A stretch of DNA of 64,000 bases from Elmis aenea (lineage: Eukaryota > Arthropoda > Insecta > Coleoptera > Elmidae). This document shows positions 12,463 to 25,196 of this stretch, piece after piece. Every line of letters begins with the position of its first letter. The first letter of the stretch is position 1. The stretch is taken from the NCBI GenBank assembly GCA_947652605.1, contig OX393582.1, positions 12,672,544 through 12,736,543 on the forward strand. Direction: 5' to 3'. A program made the position numbers and the translations under genes. Below the pieces are notes generated by a model. That model made no database searches. It was not told where the DNA came from and worked only from the letters and a program-made list of their open reading frames with translations.

Positions 12463-13067
12463 CGGCACCCACGTCCATATTTTTATGGACCATATGTCTT
12501 CGGTCATTGTACAATATACAGGGTGTAGAATTGGATCACGCAACTTAGTAATTTTAATGAGTGGATTTTTAAAGTTGTATAAAAAAAGTGCATTTAGGTT
12601 TTTTTTAGAGAAAAATTGTCCACTAATGAAAACAATATTAATTAAGGTATTTGTTAGATTCAAAGCACCACAAAAATGTTTGAGTGGTTTTAATTATTAT
12701 TTAGTTCTGTATTTAAGAATCAACCTATAAAACTTGATGTACCTATAATTGAATAGCAAATCCAATCCACAATTAAGTTCAAAAACTGTTAAAAACTTTA
12801 CTGTCGCCTTTCTTTACAAGTTAAGAGTATTTTCCTACAATTTATACACATAATTTCAAGTTTTTAAGACAATTAAAATAAACCTGATTTTAAGGTATTC
12901 AGAAACTAAGCTTAATATGTAAATTTTCAGTTTAAATTCTTACCAAGCACCTAAAATCTCAGCGCTCTACTAATTCCTTTTGCTTCGAGGGGTTACCAAG
13001 ATCTATGTTTTTCGTAATGAATCGCGCATCTAGTACCGTTATGTTAGGTAGTGCCAAAATTCCTATA

Positions 13068-13620
13068 AAGTCTGTTTGATATTATACTATTTTTTCATTT
13101 AACAAAATCGTATACGATTTTTAATACAAAAATTTAGTTCAAGAATTTAGCATGCAAAATATTACATTGTACTATTTTTTGGTACGAAAACACCAATATA
13201 TTTTGGTTACTTTTTAGTACCTTTTATCATATTTTGTTGGCACCTTGAGTAACCATGTCAAATGTTCAATTTGAACACAGAACAAAAAGCGAATCATTTT
13301 CAAATTTAACGTATATAACGTTTGTCCCATTCTACATATTTATTCCTACAAAATAAATTGTGAGGGATTATAACGGTACCTAATAAGTAGTATTTTACAT
13401 CGTTTGATTGTTTCAGTTAACCTAACCAACAAATGACATGCGGTCAGATACTGTTATAGTAGAATACGCATGCGCCCATGCTAAAATTGGGGGCATTTAG
13501 GGCACGTAGTAATTTCGTACGAATTTTTCGTTCAAGATTTTTAATTTCTGATTGACACCGTACTAGAAAATCGTATACGATTTTCTTAAACGAAAAAATA
13601 GTATAGTATAAAACAGACTT
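13068..13620. mobile_element. Palindromic MITE with AAGTCTGTTT ends
   Basis: The left arm AAGTCTGTTTGATATTATAC, with AAAATCGTATACGATTTT, recurs inverted at the right end (TATAAAACAGACTT, with the same self-complementary AAATCGTATACGATTT). The middle is unique and non-coding. It lies between receptors A and B. Confidence 0.7.
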
Positions 13621-14329
13621 AAGACGCTGTCCTTTGGCAAATATTTTACGCCACAGCCGTAATTAAAGATATCTCATTTTTCTTCTACTATCTTTTGCTA
13701 TTTTAACCATTCCTTTATGTTTATCAATTTTAGAGTACCCTTATTCTGTTTTACATTTAAATGTACAACAGTCACCTTAAGAAAAACAACTAGTTTTAAA
13801 GAAAGAGTCTGCTGTGATTTAAAAAAAAAAAACTCTGCAACAATAGTGTAAATTTAAATTTTATTTTCTACATTATATATGTATAATTTAATTAATATAC
13901 ATTGAATCTATACATATTTAGCCAATTATAACATCGCATTGCATTAATTTTTAAATCCTGGTGCTATTTAAACAGTTTTCGCTTGCTGTAAATTTTAGCA
14001 AAAGCAATACTTTGTTCCAAAATTCATTGAAAAGAAACATATACAGATACACAAGGTGTTTTTGGTACAATTTCTTTAACTTTATTTATGAATAAAGTCT
14101 TAAGTCTAAAATATTACATAAATATTTTATATTTAAGGGTTTTTTGACTTTCCGCTAAAATATCGACTCGAAAATTTATGAGTGTGCTTAACATTTAAGT
14201 TTTTATTTTGCTCGTAAATCTATTCTTCCTAAATTTATGAGTTTAAAAGTTTAAGCCCACGATAAAACGCATCTTATAGTTCAGCTGATACGTTGTGTTT
14301 ACTTCATATGTAATGTTAAGAATGCTTTT

Positions 14330-17300
14330 TTAAGCGAGTGGTGAATTTCTTTTTCGCAAAACCATGTAATAAGAATAAGAGGCGCGCATGATCTGAAAAA
14401 CAATATTGCTCCATCATGAAATTCATTAATCTGACATACTTACCGAAACAAAAGTGCTGATCGACAGAACTGTGAATTTTCCAGCTGTTAACGTAATGGG
14501 TTTCTGACTCCTGTGCATGACAATCGTTAATTCACGCTGAAATCGAATGTCGGAGCCCACAAAATTCGTTTCGATGCAGGCCTTCGCCACATTCACACTT
14601 TCCAATGAAACTTCGTTGCCCCAGTAGCAGTACATGAATATTTGTAGAGCCACGGCTAGGAAGTAAATCAAGACTTGCAGAACTCGTATGTCCAGAAGAG
14701 AGTACTAAAAATATTCAGTTAATATCACTTATAAAGGTTTTCAGTACATTACTCTAATTTATGATACGCTATTGTCCTTTTTTATGTTTTTAAGGTTAAA
14801 ACAAGAACAACACTAGCCACACTAGCTACATTCAAAAAACTACAATTGGAATTTTTTAAATCCTTAATATCTCCGTTGGAGGATATCAGGAGATATCAAA
14901 GATTTCAATGGACGAATTAGAAAAGTCAATAGCAAAATTAAAGATCGGAAAAGCCGCAGGTAAAGACGGGATTACACCAGAAATGATTAAATACATGGAA
15001 GAATTAGGGAAAGAAGCACTAAGGGCTCTATTGAACGAAGTGATAAAATCAAGAAAAGTACCAAGGGAATGGAACATTGAAATAATCCTACCATTTTACA
15101 AGAAAGGAGACAAAATTGTTCCAACTATAGAGGAATAACATTAATGAGTGTACCAGGGAAAATACTGGCAAGAGTAATAAAAGGCAGACTAAAAGAAAAA
15201 ATAGAAAGCACACTAGAACAATCCCAATATGGTTTCAGAAGAGGAAGGAGTACCCAAGACCCAGTCTTTATATAAGGACAAACAATAGAAAAGAGCTTAA
15301 CAAAAAACAAGGAAATAAATTTATGTTTTATAGACTTGGAAAAAGCATTCGATAAAATCAAAAGAAAAGACGTATGGAGGGGCATAAGAAAGAAGGGAAT
15401 AGAAATAGAAACAATCGACATAATAAAAGCGATGTACGAAAAAACAGTAAATATTGTAAGAACGCAAAGTGAAGAATCGGAAGAGTTTGAAACAAAAGAG
15501 GGCTTAAAACAAGGATGCGTGCTCAGTCCATTATTATTCTCAGTAGTCATAGATGGGGTAATTAAAGAAGTAAAACAAAAAATGACACCATTTCACCTAG
15601 GCAACTGGAAAATGGAAAAAAATAACATAACAGAGCTAATGTTCGCAGACGACATGGTCTTAGTCGCGGAAACAGAAAAAAACCTGCAACATAATTTAGA
15701 AACTCTAAACCTGGAATTGGAAAAAATTAATATGAAAATAAATACCCAAGAAACTAAAACTATGTTTGTTACAACAGAGAACAATGGGCATAGCATCACT
15801 TTAAATGGGCTTAGGTTAGAACAGGTAAAAAGCTTTAAATATTTAGGAGTGATCATAGAGAAAAATGGAGGAATGGACAGGGAAATAAGCGAAAGGACAG
15901 GAAATGTGGGAAGAATATTCAACAGTTTAAGAACAACATGTTTTGGAAATAGAGAAATCCCAAATCGAACAAAAGTGGAAGCGGTCAAAGAGGTAGTAAC
16001 TCCGGCACTTTTATACGGAAGTGAAACGTGGGCACTCTAAAATAAAAATAGTAGCCGAGTGAATGCAGCTGAAATGAGATTTCTAAGAAAAATCCAAGGA
16101 AAAACAAAAAAGACAGAATCAGAAACGAAACATATGGAGAACAATTAAGGATAAAATCAGTTGAAACAAAAATACAGGAAAGGCAGCTGGGATGGTTGGG
16201 TCACATTTATAGGATGAAAGAAGAAAGGTTAACCAGAAGAGCATATGAAGCAAGAACACAGGGAAAAAACAAACGAGGTAGACCGAGAAAAAACTGGCAC
16301 GGGCACGACAAAGTTAAAAAAGCAGCAGCGGATAGAAACATCAAATGGAAAGACATAAAAAGGCTAGCACAAGACAGAAAAACATGGAAAAAAGTCAGCA
16401 CAACACAACTCAACAGTCCTACACCTAACTGTAGAAGGACTCATGACTAAATAATAATAATAATAATATCTCCGTTGTAGTTGCACATCAAAAAACGTAC
16501 CAAGAAAAAGTTGTAGACCCTTCATCAAACATAGTAACGTTTATTTGTGTAAACATTTTGCAAATCCTGAAGTAAATGACAAACTTGCGTTTTTGAAAAC
16601 GAACACTATAGCCTGGCTTGCTATTGTCACAATTAGAGTTTTTAAGTAAATTATTTAAGAGCTGTACTTGCAAAGTTCGTTAGATTTGTTCAATTACTGT
16701 TATGTACCCAAACCAAAACAAGGCGGAAGAACCCCCAATGGGGTTAGTTGAAAGCAAATATGTAATGTTTATTTGCCTACTCTACTGCCGACAGGCTGCT
16801 CTATTTGGCCTGCTTTTGAGGGCGGTTGTTCCTACAGGCAGTGGTCGGTGTATTTCTGTTATTGTTATGTAAGTAATCATTCTGTGTGGCTTTGTTTTGA
16901 CTGATTGGAGTGTATTTGTTCTTATTATCAAGACCCATAATTAGATAGTTGTATTATTAAAGCCAAGCGTTCAGTAATTGTTTAATAAATAGTGTTATGG
17001 AAAGCGAGTGTTCAGTGTTCCCATATGAAAGTTAATTGAGTTAACTAAGTGCTTCATTGATTAAATTTAGAGTTTACGTCCCCGTAATTCATTGTTCTCA
17101 ACCAAACGTAAGCGTTTTAATTATAAAAGTCTTTTCGTTCAGATGACCGCGACACTGTAATTAACAAGATATTTTTTCTTTACAACAATATGTGGCTATG
17201 GACGTTTATTGTACCATTTTTGAGTAAAAAAAGTAAACATGCACCACCAAATGAACTAAAAAGCACCTGTAACCTTTACTCAATATATACAAACCATGGT

Positions 17301-20300
17301 AACCACCAAAATAAATCTTTTTCTTTACTCAAAAACTGTAGGTTCGCGAGAAAATAAAGGTTCAAAGTAAATAAGGCTTAAAAAAAAAATTATTGCAATA
17401 TTTTTACCCTCCAAAAACTTCTGATAAAAAAACTAACAGTGGTCGAACTTTTCAGCGCCTTGTAAAAATGGGAAATCATTCAAAATATTACTGTGGAAAA
17501 CCTTTTGATAAGTTAAAAACATCTATCTACAGTAATTTTTTTATATTTTTCCAAATTTGACAAAAAAATTCAAAACCTGCTTTCACCCCTTTATTCTTTT
17601 TTTTGGGGTGTAACTCTGAATGCAATCATTTAAGGAAAAAAAATTGTATGAAAGCTCCTCTTAATTTTTGATAAGGAATTACCTCCCGAAGCTTTCGCAA
17701 TTGTTATGAATCACCCTGTATATAAAAACATTAGCCTAATTAGCCAATAAGTATATGAGCGCGCCCAAATTTTCTTTGTCCAGGGGCGCCAGATAAAAGC
17801 CTACACTTTCAAACAAGTTTTAAGGCCATTTAAAAGTTTAATTAACTCAACAACAGAGTCAGATTAATATAGTTACCGATTATTTGGGACCGCCGTTTAT
17901 TTGGGACAAATCTGAAATATTGAAACCCAATTAAATATACACCCATTATTTGGGCCAGTAAACTTCTTGTGATCAACAAGTCAAAAAAATTTCCACTTTT
18001 TGACTGTAAATCTAGCCACAATTTGTCCTAGTCTTGCGTTACTGCTTTTGTGTGTACTGCTGTTGAGCGCGCAATAATTTTTTAATTTATGATTTTAAAG
18101 ATCTGTACCCCAAAGAGATTTAACTTTCACGGACAGTACAGTCCTGTTTAGCCAAATTAAGAAACAATCGCCAAACGCAAGTCCTCGCAGGGAGCAGAGA
18201 ATTAATTTGTATTATTTTTAAACACTTTACGCCTTTACTAGGAACTTTACACAATTGAGGGAACCATGTAATTGGGGCAAAGAGCGCTAGTCCCTCTTTG
18301 TCCCTATTAACCGAAATCCACTGTACAGGGTAGTCCAAATTCGATGGGATTACATGGGTATCTCGCTGAATAGTCAAGATCGAGAAACGGTTGAATTACC
18401 AATAATGTGCAGTTTTTTGGGACAAACTCAGAACCGTTTTCAAAAATATTCTGTCATTTCCGGTTTTTAAGTTATTAAAGAAAAACTGTTTTTTATAATT
18501 ATATTTATAATGTGTCATATCTCCCTTAGGCCGTTTTCACACACGACGGCAAAACCGCTGCCGTCGGCGTCAGCGCTGCCGACTTCAATGTTATCAAATG
18601 GGTGCTTTCACACACAGGCGCGGGACGGCAAATTGCCGTCGCCGTCGACGGCAGCGGTTTGTGCAGCCGTCGGTGATCTCGACAATTTCGGATGCCGCCG
18701 TACTTGTTCTCATTCAGTGTTTCCATATAAGAACTGTTTTTTTCAAATAAAAACTAATCTAGGGTGTTTTAAATGACAAATATAGAAAACTGTAATAGAT
18801 AAAAATTATTTGTTTATGTAAAATTGTAGTCTCACATGTATGTTATATAATATATATGTACAGGGTGGCCTATATTTCGTGAACAGATTTTTGATATCTT
18901 TTTTAATTTTCGAAATATAGCCAAAAACCGATTTTCGTCAATTTTCAAAAATGTTAAATATCTCGCTTAAACGAAAAGATGGAGGAAAACTTTAGAGACA
19001 TTTTTGGCATGGTTTTTTGTCCTTAATAAGATGGCGATGTTCAATTTTTTTTTGCTCATACGAATGTTGATATATTACACCTAACTTTCTTATTTTAAAT
19101 GGCAACCATAGTTGGCTGTGACATAAATCGAAAGCTTATTTTTTGCACTTTTCAAAAATATATAATTTGCTTATGGTTGCCATTTAAAATAACAAAGTTA
19201 GGTGTAATAAATCAATATTAGTATGAGTAAAAAACAATTGAACATCGCTATCTTATTAAGGACAAAAAACCATGCCAAAAATATCTTTAGATTTTTTCTC
19301 TATCTTTTTGTTTAAGCGAGATATTTACCATTTTTGAAAATTGTCGAAAATCGGTTTTTGGCTATATTTCGAAAATTAAAAAAGATATCAAAAATTTGTT
19401 TACGGCAATGAATTCGTGTCAAAAAAAGAAATCTAGACCACGTACATAGTTTTTTTTTCTATCTCTGATAATTACCGAGGTATGGGCATCGAAAATAGGC
19501 CACCCTGTACAATGTACATATATATTGGGGTCTATTAAACATTCTTCTAAATATTTTTGGTAAAATTAAAAATTACGAAATACTTTTAAAACCCCCTTTA
19601 CAAGAACTGTTTGTTTATCGTAAGATTTCCCCTAGGCTGGAAAATAGCCACATTAACAAACGACACCTTCAATTCTAGTATCCTGGTGCTTAATACTTGT
19701 TTGTAATACCTAATTGCACCAGAATATCAAACGTATTGGCACTCATTCGAAAGTAATTAAAGAATTTTGATTGATCTTCTCTAAGTTTTTTAAACAAAGT
19801 ATAAAAACTTCCTTCCAAATATCGCACGCTTAAAAGGGGATGAACCCAGTATTTTCTTTTATTTTTATTACATCTGTACTTCCTAAGGTAAATTAGCCCA
19901 AGGAGATAACGTGTGTTGACAGCAGCATACATCTTTCTATCGTCACAACTAAAAACAAACTATTCAGCGGCAGCGGTAATGCCGTCGTGTGTGAAAGACT
20001 CGGACTTCTGATGCCGCTACCGCTGGCGGCAACGGCAGCAGTATTGCCGTCGTGTGTGAAAACGGCCTTATTGTTTTAAATATCGAAAAAGTTTATAAAG
20101 ATAATTTTTAGATATTTTTATGTAGATTTTGATAGTAAATACTAAAAAAAAAAGTTTTACGCTCGTCCTTAAAAAGTTATGACACAAACTCACCTTTTTT
20201 AAATTGAAGTTTTAGTTGGCTATGACCAATTTAAATTCCTTATTCTTCCCTTTCGAGATATATGAAAGTTGATGTATTTATTTTCAATAATACGCAAGTT

Positions 20301-23002
20301 ACAAAGGTTTTTTATTTTTTTTAAAGATGAGAAACAAAAAGTAGGCTGTGAAAACAAAAAAAAAAACAAGGAAAACAGGAAATCATAGAATATATTTGAG
20401 AACTTTTTTGGGTTTGTCTCAAAAAACTGCACATTTATGGTACTAGGTATAACTGTTTCTCTATCTTAAATATTAACGGAGATACCCATGCAATCCCATC
20501 GAATTTGGACCACCCTGTACAGTAAAGCTGAATTAACTAATTTCGTACTCACCAATGAACTGTTGTACATTGTAAAACAAAAGTATCCAAGTGTACCAAC
20601 AAATACAGTTAAAACGAGAATGTTAAATATTTCTTCAATTTCATTTGCTACGTCTATAATCGCCAAGTGGTATTTGACTGTGTCAATTAAAGTTTCATGT
20701 AAATATTTCCACGAAATTTTCGACACATCATTTTCACCAGTTAATGATATTTCAGTATCAACGTGTTCAGCTGAAGTACGCCGACTCTAAAATAAAACAC
20801 CAAAAGCGTAAAAAACGTTACAGTCACTTTCAAATTCATTACCGTCATTGATTTTCGATACGCATTTTTTGATAGACGCCTAATGGCGTTTTGTAGCAAT
20901 TTACATTGGGTAGCTATGTGTGCCAGAACCCCCACTATCACTAAATCTATTGAACATATTACAGCAGCGAAGAGAGTTACGCAAACGACCTGATAAAGCA
21001 CCACGATCTCATAGTTGGGACTAAAGGAAACGTCAATTGGAGCAAAATATCCAAAGGGAAAAGTCCAATCTCTGTAGTCGTTACTCATAATACGTCTTTT
21101 TATGGTATCGAATATTCCCACTGATACAGAAAAAGAGGCTCCGGACAAATAGATGTAGGACTGAAATATGAAGAATATATATCTGAGGATTAAAATGTCA
21201 ATGTGACCTATAGGATTTATGCTATTTGAAATATTAAAATCCCTAACAATTTATTTATAATCAATAATTACATTTATATAATTTTACAAAGTTATACAGG
21301 ATGGGCCACAACTGACGAAGGGTTTTGAACACTTAAAAACTTATTTTATTATGAATTATATTTATTCATCTTAGGTTATAATAAAGTATAAATCTGGGAG
21401 ATTTGCTTACACTACTAACGAAAAATTAAATGTTTCAAATGGCGTTTATTTTCGGCTTCGCAAAGACGGACTCTTTCTGCGGCGATACCCAGGATAACAG
21501 TTAGTGTCGATAGCTGTAGTACCTTATTTTCTACGCTTACGTCAATAAGCAGAATTGCAGGATTTAAAGTACCGGTAGAATGGGGCTACTTGGGACAGTT
21601 TCAACATTTAAAAATAAGAACGTTAGGTGTAATATATCAATATTCGTATGAGTAAAAAAAATTTAATATAGCTATCTTATTAAGGACAAAAAACGATGCA
21701 AAAATGTCTAAAGTTTTTCTTTATCTTCTCGTTTAAGCGAGATATTTAACATTTTTGAAAAGTGCCAAAAATCGGTTTTTAGATATACATATTTCGAAAA
21801 TTTAAAAAAAAAAAAAAAAACTGTTTACGGCAATAAATTTCTCTCGAAAAAAGAAATCGAGACTACGTACTTAGTTTTTTTCTATCTTGGATAATAACCG
21901 AAATACCCTGTATGGGCATCGAAAATAAGCCACCCTGTACAGTCTAAAGGTAATAGCTCTAAATTACACTATGGGTGGTTTCGACACCATTATTTTAAGT
22001 TGAAAAGCGTAAGTTAGGGTACATTTTTTATACGTGATTTTCTTATGCAAATCCAATAAATTACTGGCAACCTTTAAGCAAATTTAATCTCGAATACGCG
22101 GGGAGGGGCAAAAACAAACAATGCCATAAAAACGATATCGCGAAAGTTTATTTTACCTATGTGGGCCGATTTTGGAGAAACTGCCCGGTCAGTTTTATGC
22201 ACCCAGTCCGCCCTTGGTGATTGTGATTGTTAAAATATAAAGAGTATAAATGGAATTAAAATTATCTTGAATTTCAAATTCTTGTGTTGCTGTACCAATT
22301 AAAATATCTTCTTTTTTTTTAGTTCAATTAATTTCTTCATAAATTAACCGACCATAACCAAAAACGCAATCCTTACGTCGATTTTTGAATAAAATTACTG
22401 ACGTCTATGAAAATATTTGCTAGAGGTAAACACAAAACTGAAACTTTTAAAATGTATAGGCGTTGTTAACTGTTTATGTAAAAATGCACAAAATTGATAA
22501 GACACAAAAATTATATTCTCTTTTAATTTTGCGGTTGTACCTGTTTATTTGTTGTTATTATACATTCTTTTATCCACGTTTCTTCGACAGATCCTCCTCT
22601 CTCTAAGTTCGGAGCGAACACTTCTTTTTCAATTTTATTTAAGATTTTTCCCAATTTTATACGATGATAATACAAAACACATAACTTGGCGAGTCCTAAA
22701 ATTTTAATTAATATAACCCCAGTTGTCGAACATTAATTTGGCAGGTTGCTTTGCTTACCTAAAATGTGAGTGATTTGATAGCTTAATATGTTCGAAGCAA
22801 CATCCAGATTGTCTGAATACTTGTACAGCTCAATTGTTTCCAGAAACGTGTAGGAAAACGCGATAATAAAAAGGACAAGCCAACTGTACATTTTATATAG
22901 AAACGACTCTTCTTCACCCGTTAGTGAGATGCCGAGATATTTCAAAACTGTTTTCTGCATTTTAAAATAATTTTTGAGCGGCAACTGAACCGTATTGGCC
23001 AT
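14330..23002 (-). CDS. Odorant receptor (7tm_6), tandem copy B, complete
   Basis: Insect odorant receptor, expected to pair with Orco in antennal or palp neurons. Six exons splice in frame: 22759-23002, 22541-22695, 20843-21160, 20553-20786, 14444-14704 and 14330-14392, for 424 residues and a TAA stop. I chose the start MANTVQLPLKNYF because it aligns with copy C; another ATG lies one codon upstream and a longer frame opens at 23074. Recognisable segments are MQKTVLKYLGISLTG (N-terminus), FPFGYFAPIDVSFSPNYEI (exon 3), EIEEIFNILVLTVFVGTLG (exon 4), FMYCYWGNEVSLES and RSQKPITLTAGKF (exon 5). The 20-codon last exon starts IMRASYSYYMVLRKRN, the usual seventh-segment tail. The intron from 14705 to 20552 contains an RTE-like LINE and a three-level nest of DNA transposons ending 35 bp from exon 4. 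No stop or frameshift was seen. Confidence 0.94.
14879..16464 (+). mobile_element. RTE-like LINE, 5'-truncated, 13 bp target duplication
   Basis: AATATCTCCGTTG occurs at 14866-14878 and again at 16465-16477, directly flanking the element. The body starts inside the reverse transcriptase frame and ends in (ATA)n, as expected for target-primed insertion. It sits in the 5.8 kb intron of receptor B, in sense opposite to the gene. Confidence 0.85.
14908..16450 (+). pseudogene. RTE-like reverse transcriptase, broken
   Basis: The frame begins MDELEKSIAKLKIGKAAGKD (an early RT motif), followed by the YRGITL and QYGFRRGRST blocks in another frame. It then gives LCFIDLEKAFDKI, GLKQGCVLSPLLFSVVIDG and the catalytic-type FADDMVLV. 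The C-terminus reads LGHIYRMKEE and KRGRPRKNW. A frameshift near 15120, a stop near 15275 and a stop at 16038 break it. No endonuclease domain is present because the copy is 5' truncated. The assignment to RTE-like LINEs rests on motif style alone. Confidence 0.8.
16698..17154. mobile_element. Possible solo LTR
   Basis: The stretch begins TGTTATGTACCC and ends GACCGCGACA, tips like BEL/Pao LTRs, with an AATAAA near 16984. It is more GC-balanced than its surroundings. No convincing target duplication was found (ATTAC on the left, CTGTA on the right), so the call is tentative. Confidence 0.3.
18861..19507. mobile_element. Innermost CAGGGTGGCC palindromic element
   Basis: Ends read TA|CAGGGTGGCCTATATTTCG and AAAATAGGCCACCCTG|TA. 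Long inverted arms share GGACAAAAAACCATGCCAAAA and TTTTCGAAATATAGCCAAAAA. It is inserted inside the Harbinger element. Part of a sister copy lies at 21605-21937. Confidence 0.82.
19690..19932 (-). pseudogene. HARBI1-like nuclease N-terminal remnant
   Basis: The minus frame reads RKYWVHPLLSVRYLEGSFYT, then DQSKFFNYFRMSANTFDILV. This is the N-terminal pattern of Harbinger nucleases in insects (WVHP, then FFxYFRMSxxTFDxLL). The DDE nuclease domain is missing, so the element is non-autonomous. Confidence 0.75.
21605..21937. repeat. Half copy of the 18861-family element in intron 2 of receptor B
   Basis: GTTAGGTGTAATATATCAATA, the GTTTAAGCGAGATATTTAAC block and the end GCCACCCTG|TA match the right half of 18861-19507. 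A CAGGATGGGCC tip at 21297 might be the other end but does not match well. Confidence 0.6.
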
Positions 23003-23324
23003 CATAGATGAAGCAAGTAAAGTGTAACAAGCAAAGAACGACTTATATATTCTGTAACTCGAGGTAAAATTCAAATTTAAACAATTCCTAAAAATTAAAA
23101 TTAATTTTCTCTAGGGATCTTTACATGTGATAAACATACAACTGTAATTATAGGTTTACACCACTTATTATGTTGGTTGTAAAAATGACGAGTCGCGATC
23201 GAAGAAAAAATTGGAACAAGAAATCTTGAAATATTAATATATTTTTTCAGCTTTAACTAAAATCTGTTGCATTGATATAATATCCTACAAAGTTTTGTGT
23301 AATAAAAGCATTACCTATTTCTTT

Positions 23325-23780
23325 ATTAATAATAATAATAATAATCTTTATTTGTTCTGAATATCCCAAAAAAAGTGTGCAACTTGTCACAATAATAATT
23401 TACGTACATTACAATAATATACATAGTTAATAAAAAGAAAAAACACAGAAAAATTATATTTAAATATAACATTTTATAAAGTCAGCATAATTAAATATTC
23501 GCTTACTCCATAGTAAGCTTTAGAAATCAGAACTTTTCTTAATTTCTTCTTCAATTCGCGGGTGGGAAGATTTATTATACTCTCAGGTGATGTGTTAAAT
23601 TTATTATATATAGCAATAATTGTGGAGGCAACATTTTTTTGAAGATAGGTATATTTGAAGTAATCGGGTTTTAGTTTTTTTTTCATGTCGGGTATTGGCT
23701 GCATGATTTCTTATATTCTCTTCGAACAGATCTACATTATTTTTACGAAAAGGATGGCTTCGAGGATAAATAGGCCGTAA
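23325..23780 (-). mobile_element. LINE 3' fragment (Jockey/CR1-like), minus strand
   Basis: The minus frame 23704-23474 reads KLKPDYFKYTYLQKN, then LKKKLRKVLISKAYYGVSEY, the usual last residues of Jockey/CR1-type LINE proteins. It is followed by a 3' UTR ending ACAAATAAAGATTATTATTA. It lies just upstream of the start of receptor B. Confidence 0.7.
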
Positions 23781-24235
23781 AAGGTTAATATTTCTTTATC
23801 ACGAAAAGTGTCTTTACAGTTACTTTTTGTTCATATTTTCACCTGTTAAATGACCTTAGTATAATATCGAATTATTTCTACAAAATAATTAATTTACTTA
23901 CACATTTGCTTTGTTTTATAATGAAATATACACTGAACTAACAACTAGTTAAAACCTCTCGCAATACTGTATACGTAAAGAATATTTGAACACAAATATG
24001 CCTGGTCCAGGAATGTCATATTTGTTTATGTTAAAAACACTGTTGTGCAGCCACCCTGAGGGGTCTCGGGGTTGGCTTGAGATCATTATTTTGCTAATAC
24101 TGTTAAAAGGCAGTACTGTTTGTATTTTATTCATTATAACAAATTGTAATTGTTGTTCGATTACGTTTATTATTTACAATCGACGGCCAAAGTACGCCCC
24201 TGCGGCATCTTCGTCGCGCGCTTCGCGCCTAACAT

Positions 24236-24359
24236 AATAATAATAATAATCTTTATTTGTTCTGAATATCCCAAAAAAAAGGTGTAGAACTTGTCACAAT
24301 AATAATTTACGTACATTGCAATAATATACATAGTTAATAAAAGAAAAAACATATTATAT
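24236..24359 (-). repeat. LINE 3' UTR, second copy of the same family
   Basis: The 124 bp from the (ATT)n tail through TTTGGGATATTCAGAACAAA match the 3' UTR of the fragment at 23325 with few changes. Only the 3' tip is present, as in a strongly 5'-truncated insertion. Confidence 0.7.
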
Positions 24360-25196
24360 TAAAATATTATAACAACTTGTCATTATGCGATGCATAGGAA
24401 CTAGTCCGCTGCACATGGACTGTGCGGAGAGTGACGTCACGGCCAATCACAGCGCGTTTCAGAATTTGAAATATAAAGGGCATTTTAAAAATTCATTTCT
24501 CGGAACTGGATGATTTTTTTTAAATTATTGGTGGTTGAGAATAAACTTTATAGCTCAGATTATCATTTAAAAAATATTTTATCAAGTTTTATTTTTTTGT
24601 GTAAACGCCCATTAACATTAAAAAATTCGAATTGGCTTAATGCAAATTAAGTAGTGCATGCAATCATAATATATGATAAGAAGTTTAATTGAAATATCAT
24701 TGCAAACCATTTAATTGAAAACAGCTCTAGATGTACTTACGATTTATCCACAGCACAATATAATCTCGATACTGCACTTGAAATACTTTAAATAGCAGGC
24801 TATTGCTTTAATAAATATCGAATATCAATTTAATATGTAGAATAATAAATGACTAAGGAGTCATATACGTAGGTACCAAAGCAGAATAATATAAAAGATA
24901 ACGAATGCGTAACGAAAGAAAAGGCGATTCTGGAAATGCTTTCTAAATGATGTGAATATTTTTATGAAATGCGTCTTCAAGAGGTAAATATTTTTGAGTG
25001 TATCAAATAATACATTTTAGATACGTGATTTATTCTAGACATCTAAAGTTCACATTTGAATATTTTAAAAGTGTGCCAGAGATATACACAAAAGCCTACT
25101 TTTTCCCTATTCTAAACATACATTACTGATAAATAATGCAACTACGTTATGATGTGTACCAAAGCGGCTGCTTGCTTGCTTCACTAGATTATAAAT

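Larger units (their letters stand above)
18529..20067. mobile_element. PIF/Harbinger element with TTA target duplication
   Basis: Inverted ends GGCCGTTTTCACACACGACG and CGTCGTGTGTGAAAACGGCC are flanked by TTA at 18526-18528 and 20068-20070. The subterminal ends are rich in GCCGTCGGCG-like words. It contains an N-terminal piece of a HARBI1-like gene on the minus strand and a later insertion at 18861-19507. Confidence 0.88.
18326..20517. mobile_element. Outer CAGGGTA/CAGGGTG element of a three-level nest
   Basis: Ends read TA|CAGGGTAGTCCAAATTCG and CGAATTTGGACCACCCTG|TA. The arms match inward (GGGATTACATGGGTATCTCG against CGGAGATACCCATGCAATCC; TGCAGTTTTTTGGGACAAAC in inverse on the right). The core has been split by the Harbinger element at 18529-20067. 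A lone end of the same family is at 41494-41531. Confidence 0.8.

Noticed and set aside
15125..15988. Minus-strand open frames of 130-140 codons opposite the LINE
   Set aside because: They are antisense shadows of the A-rich reverse transcriptase frame, with no family motifs.
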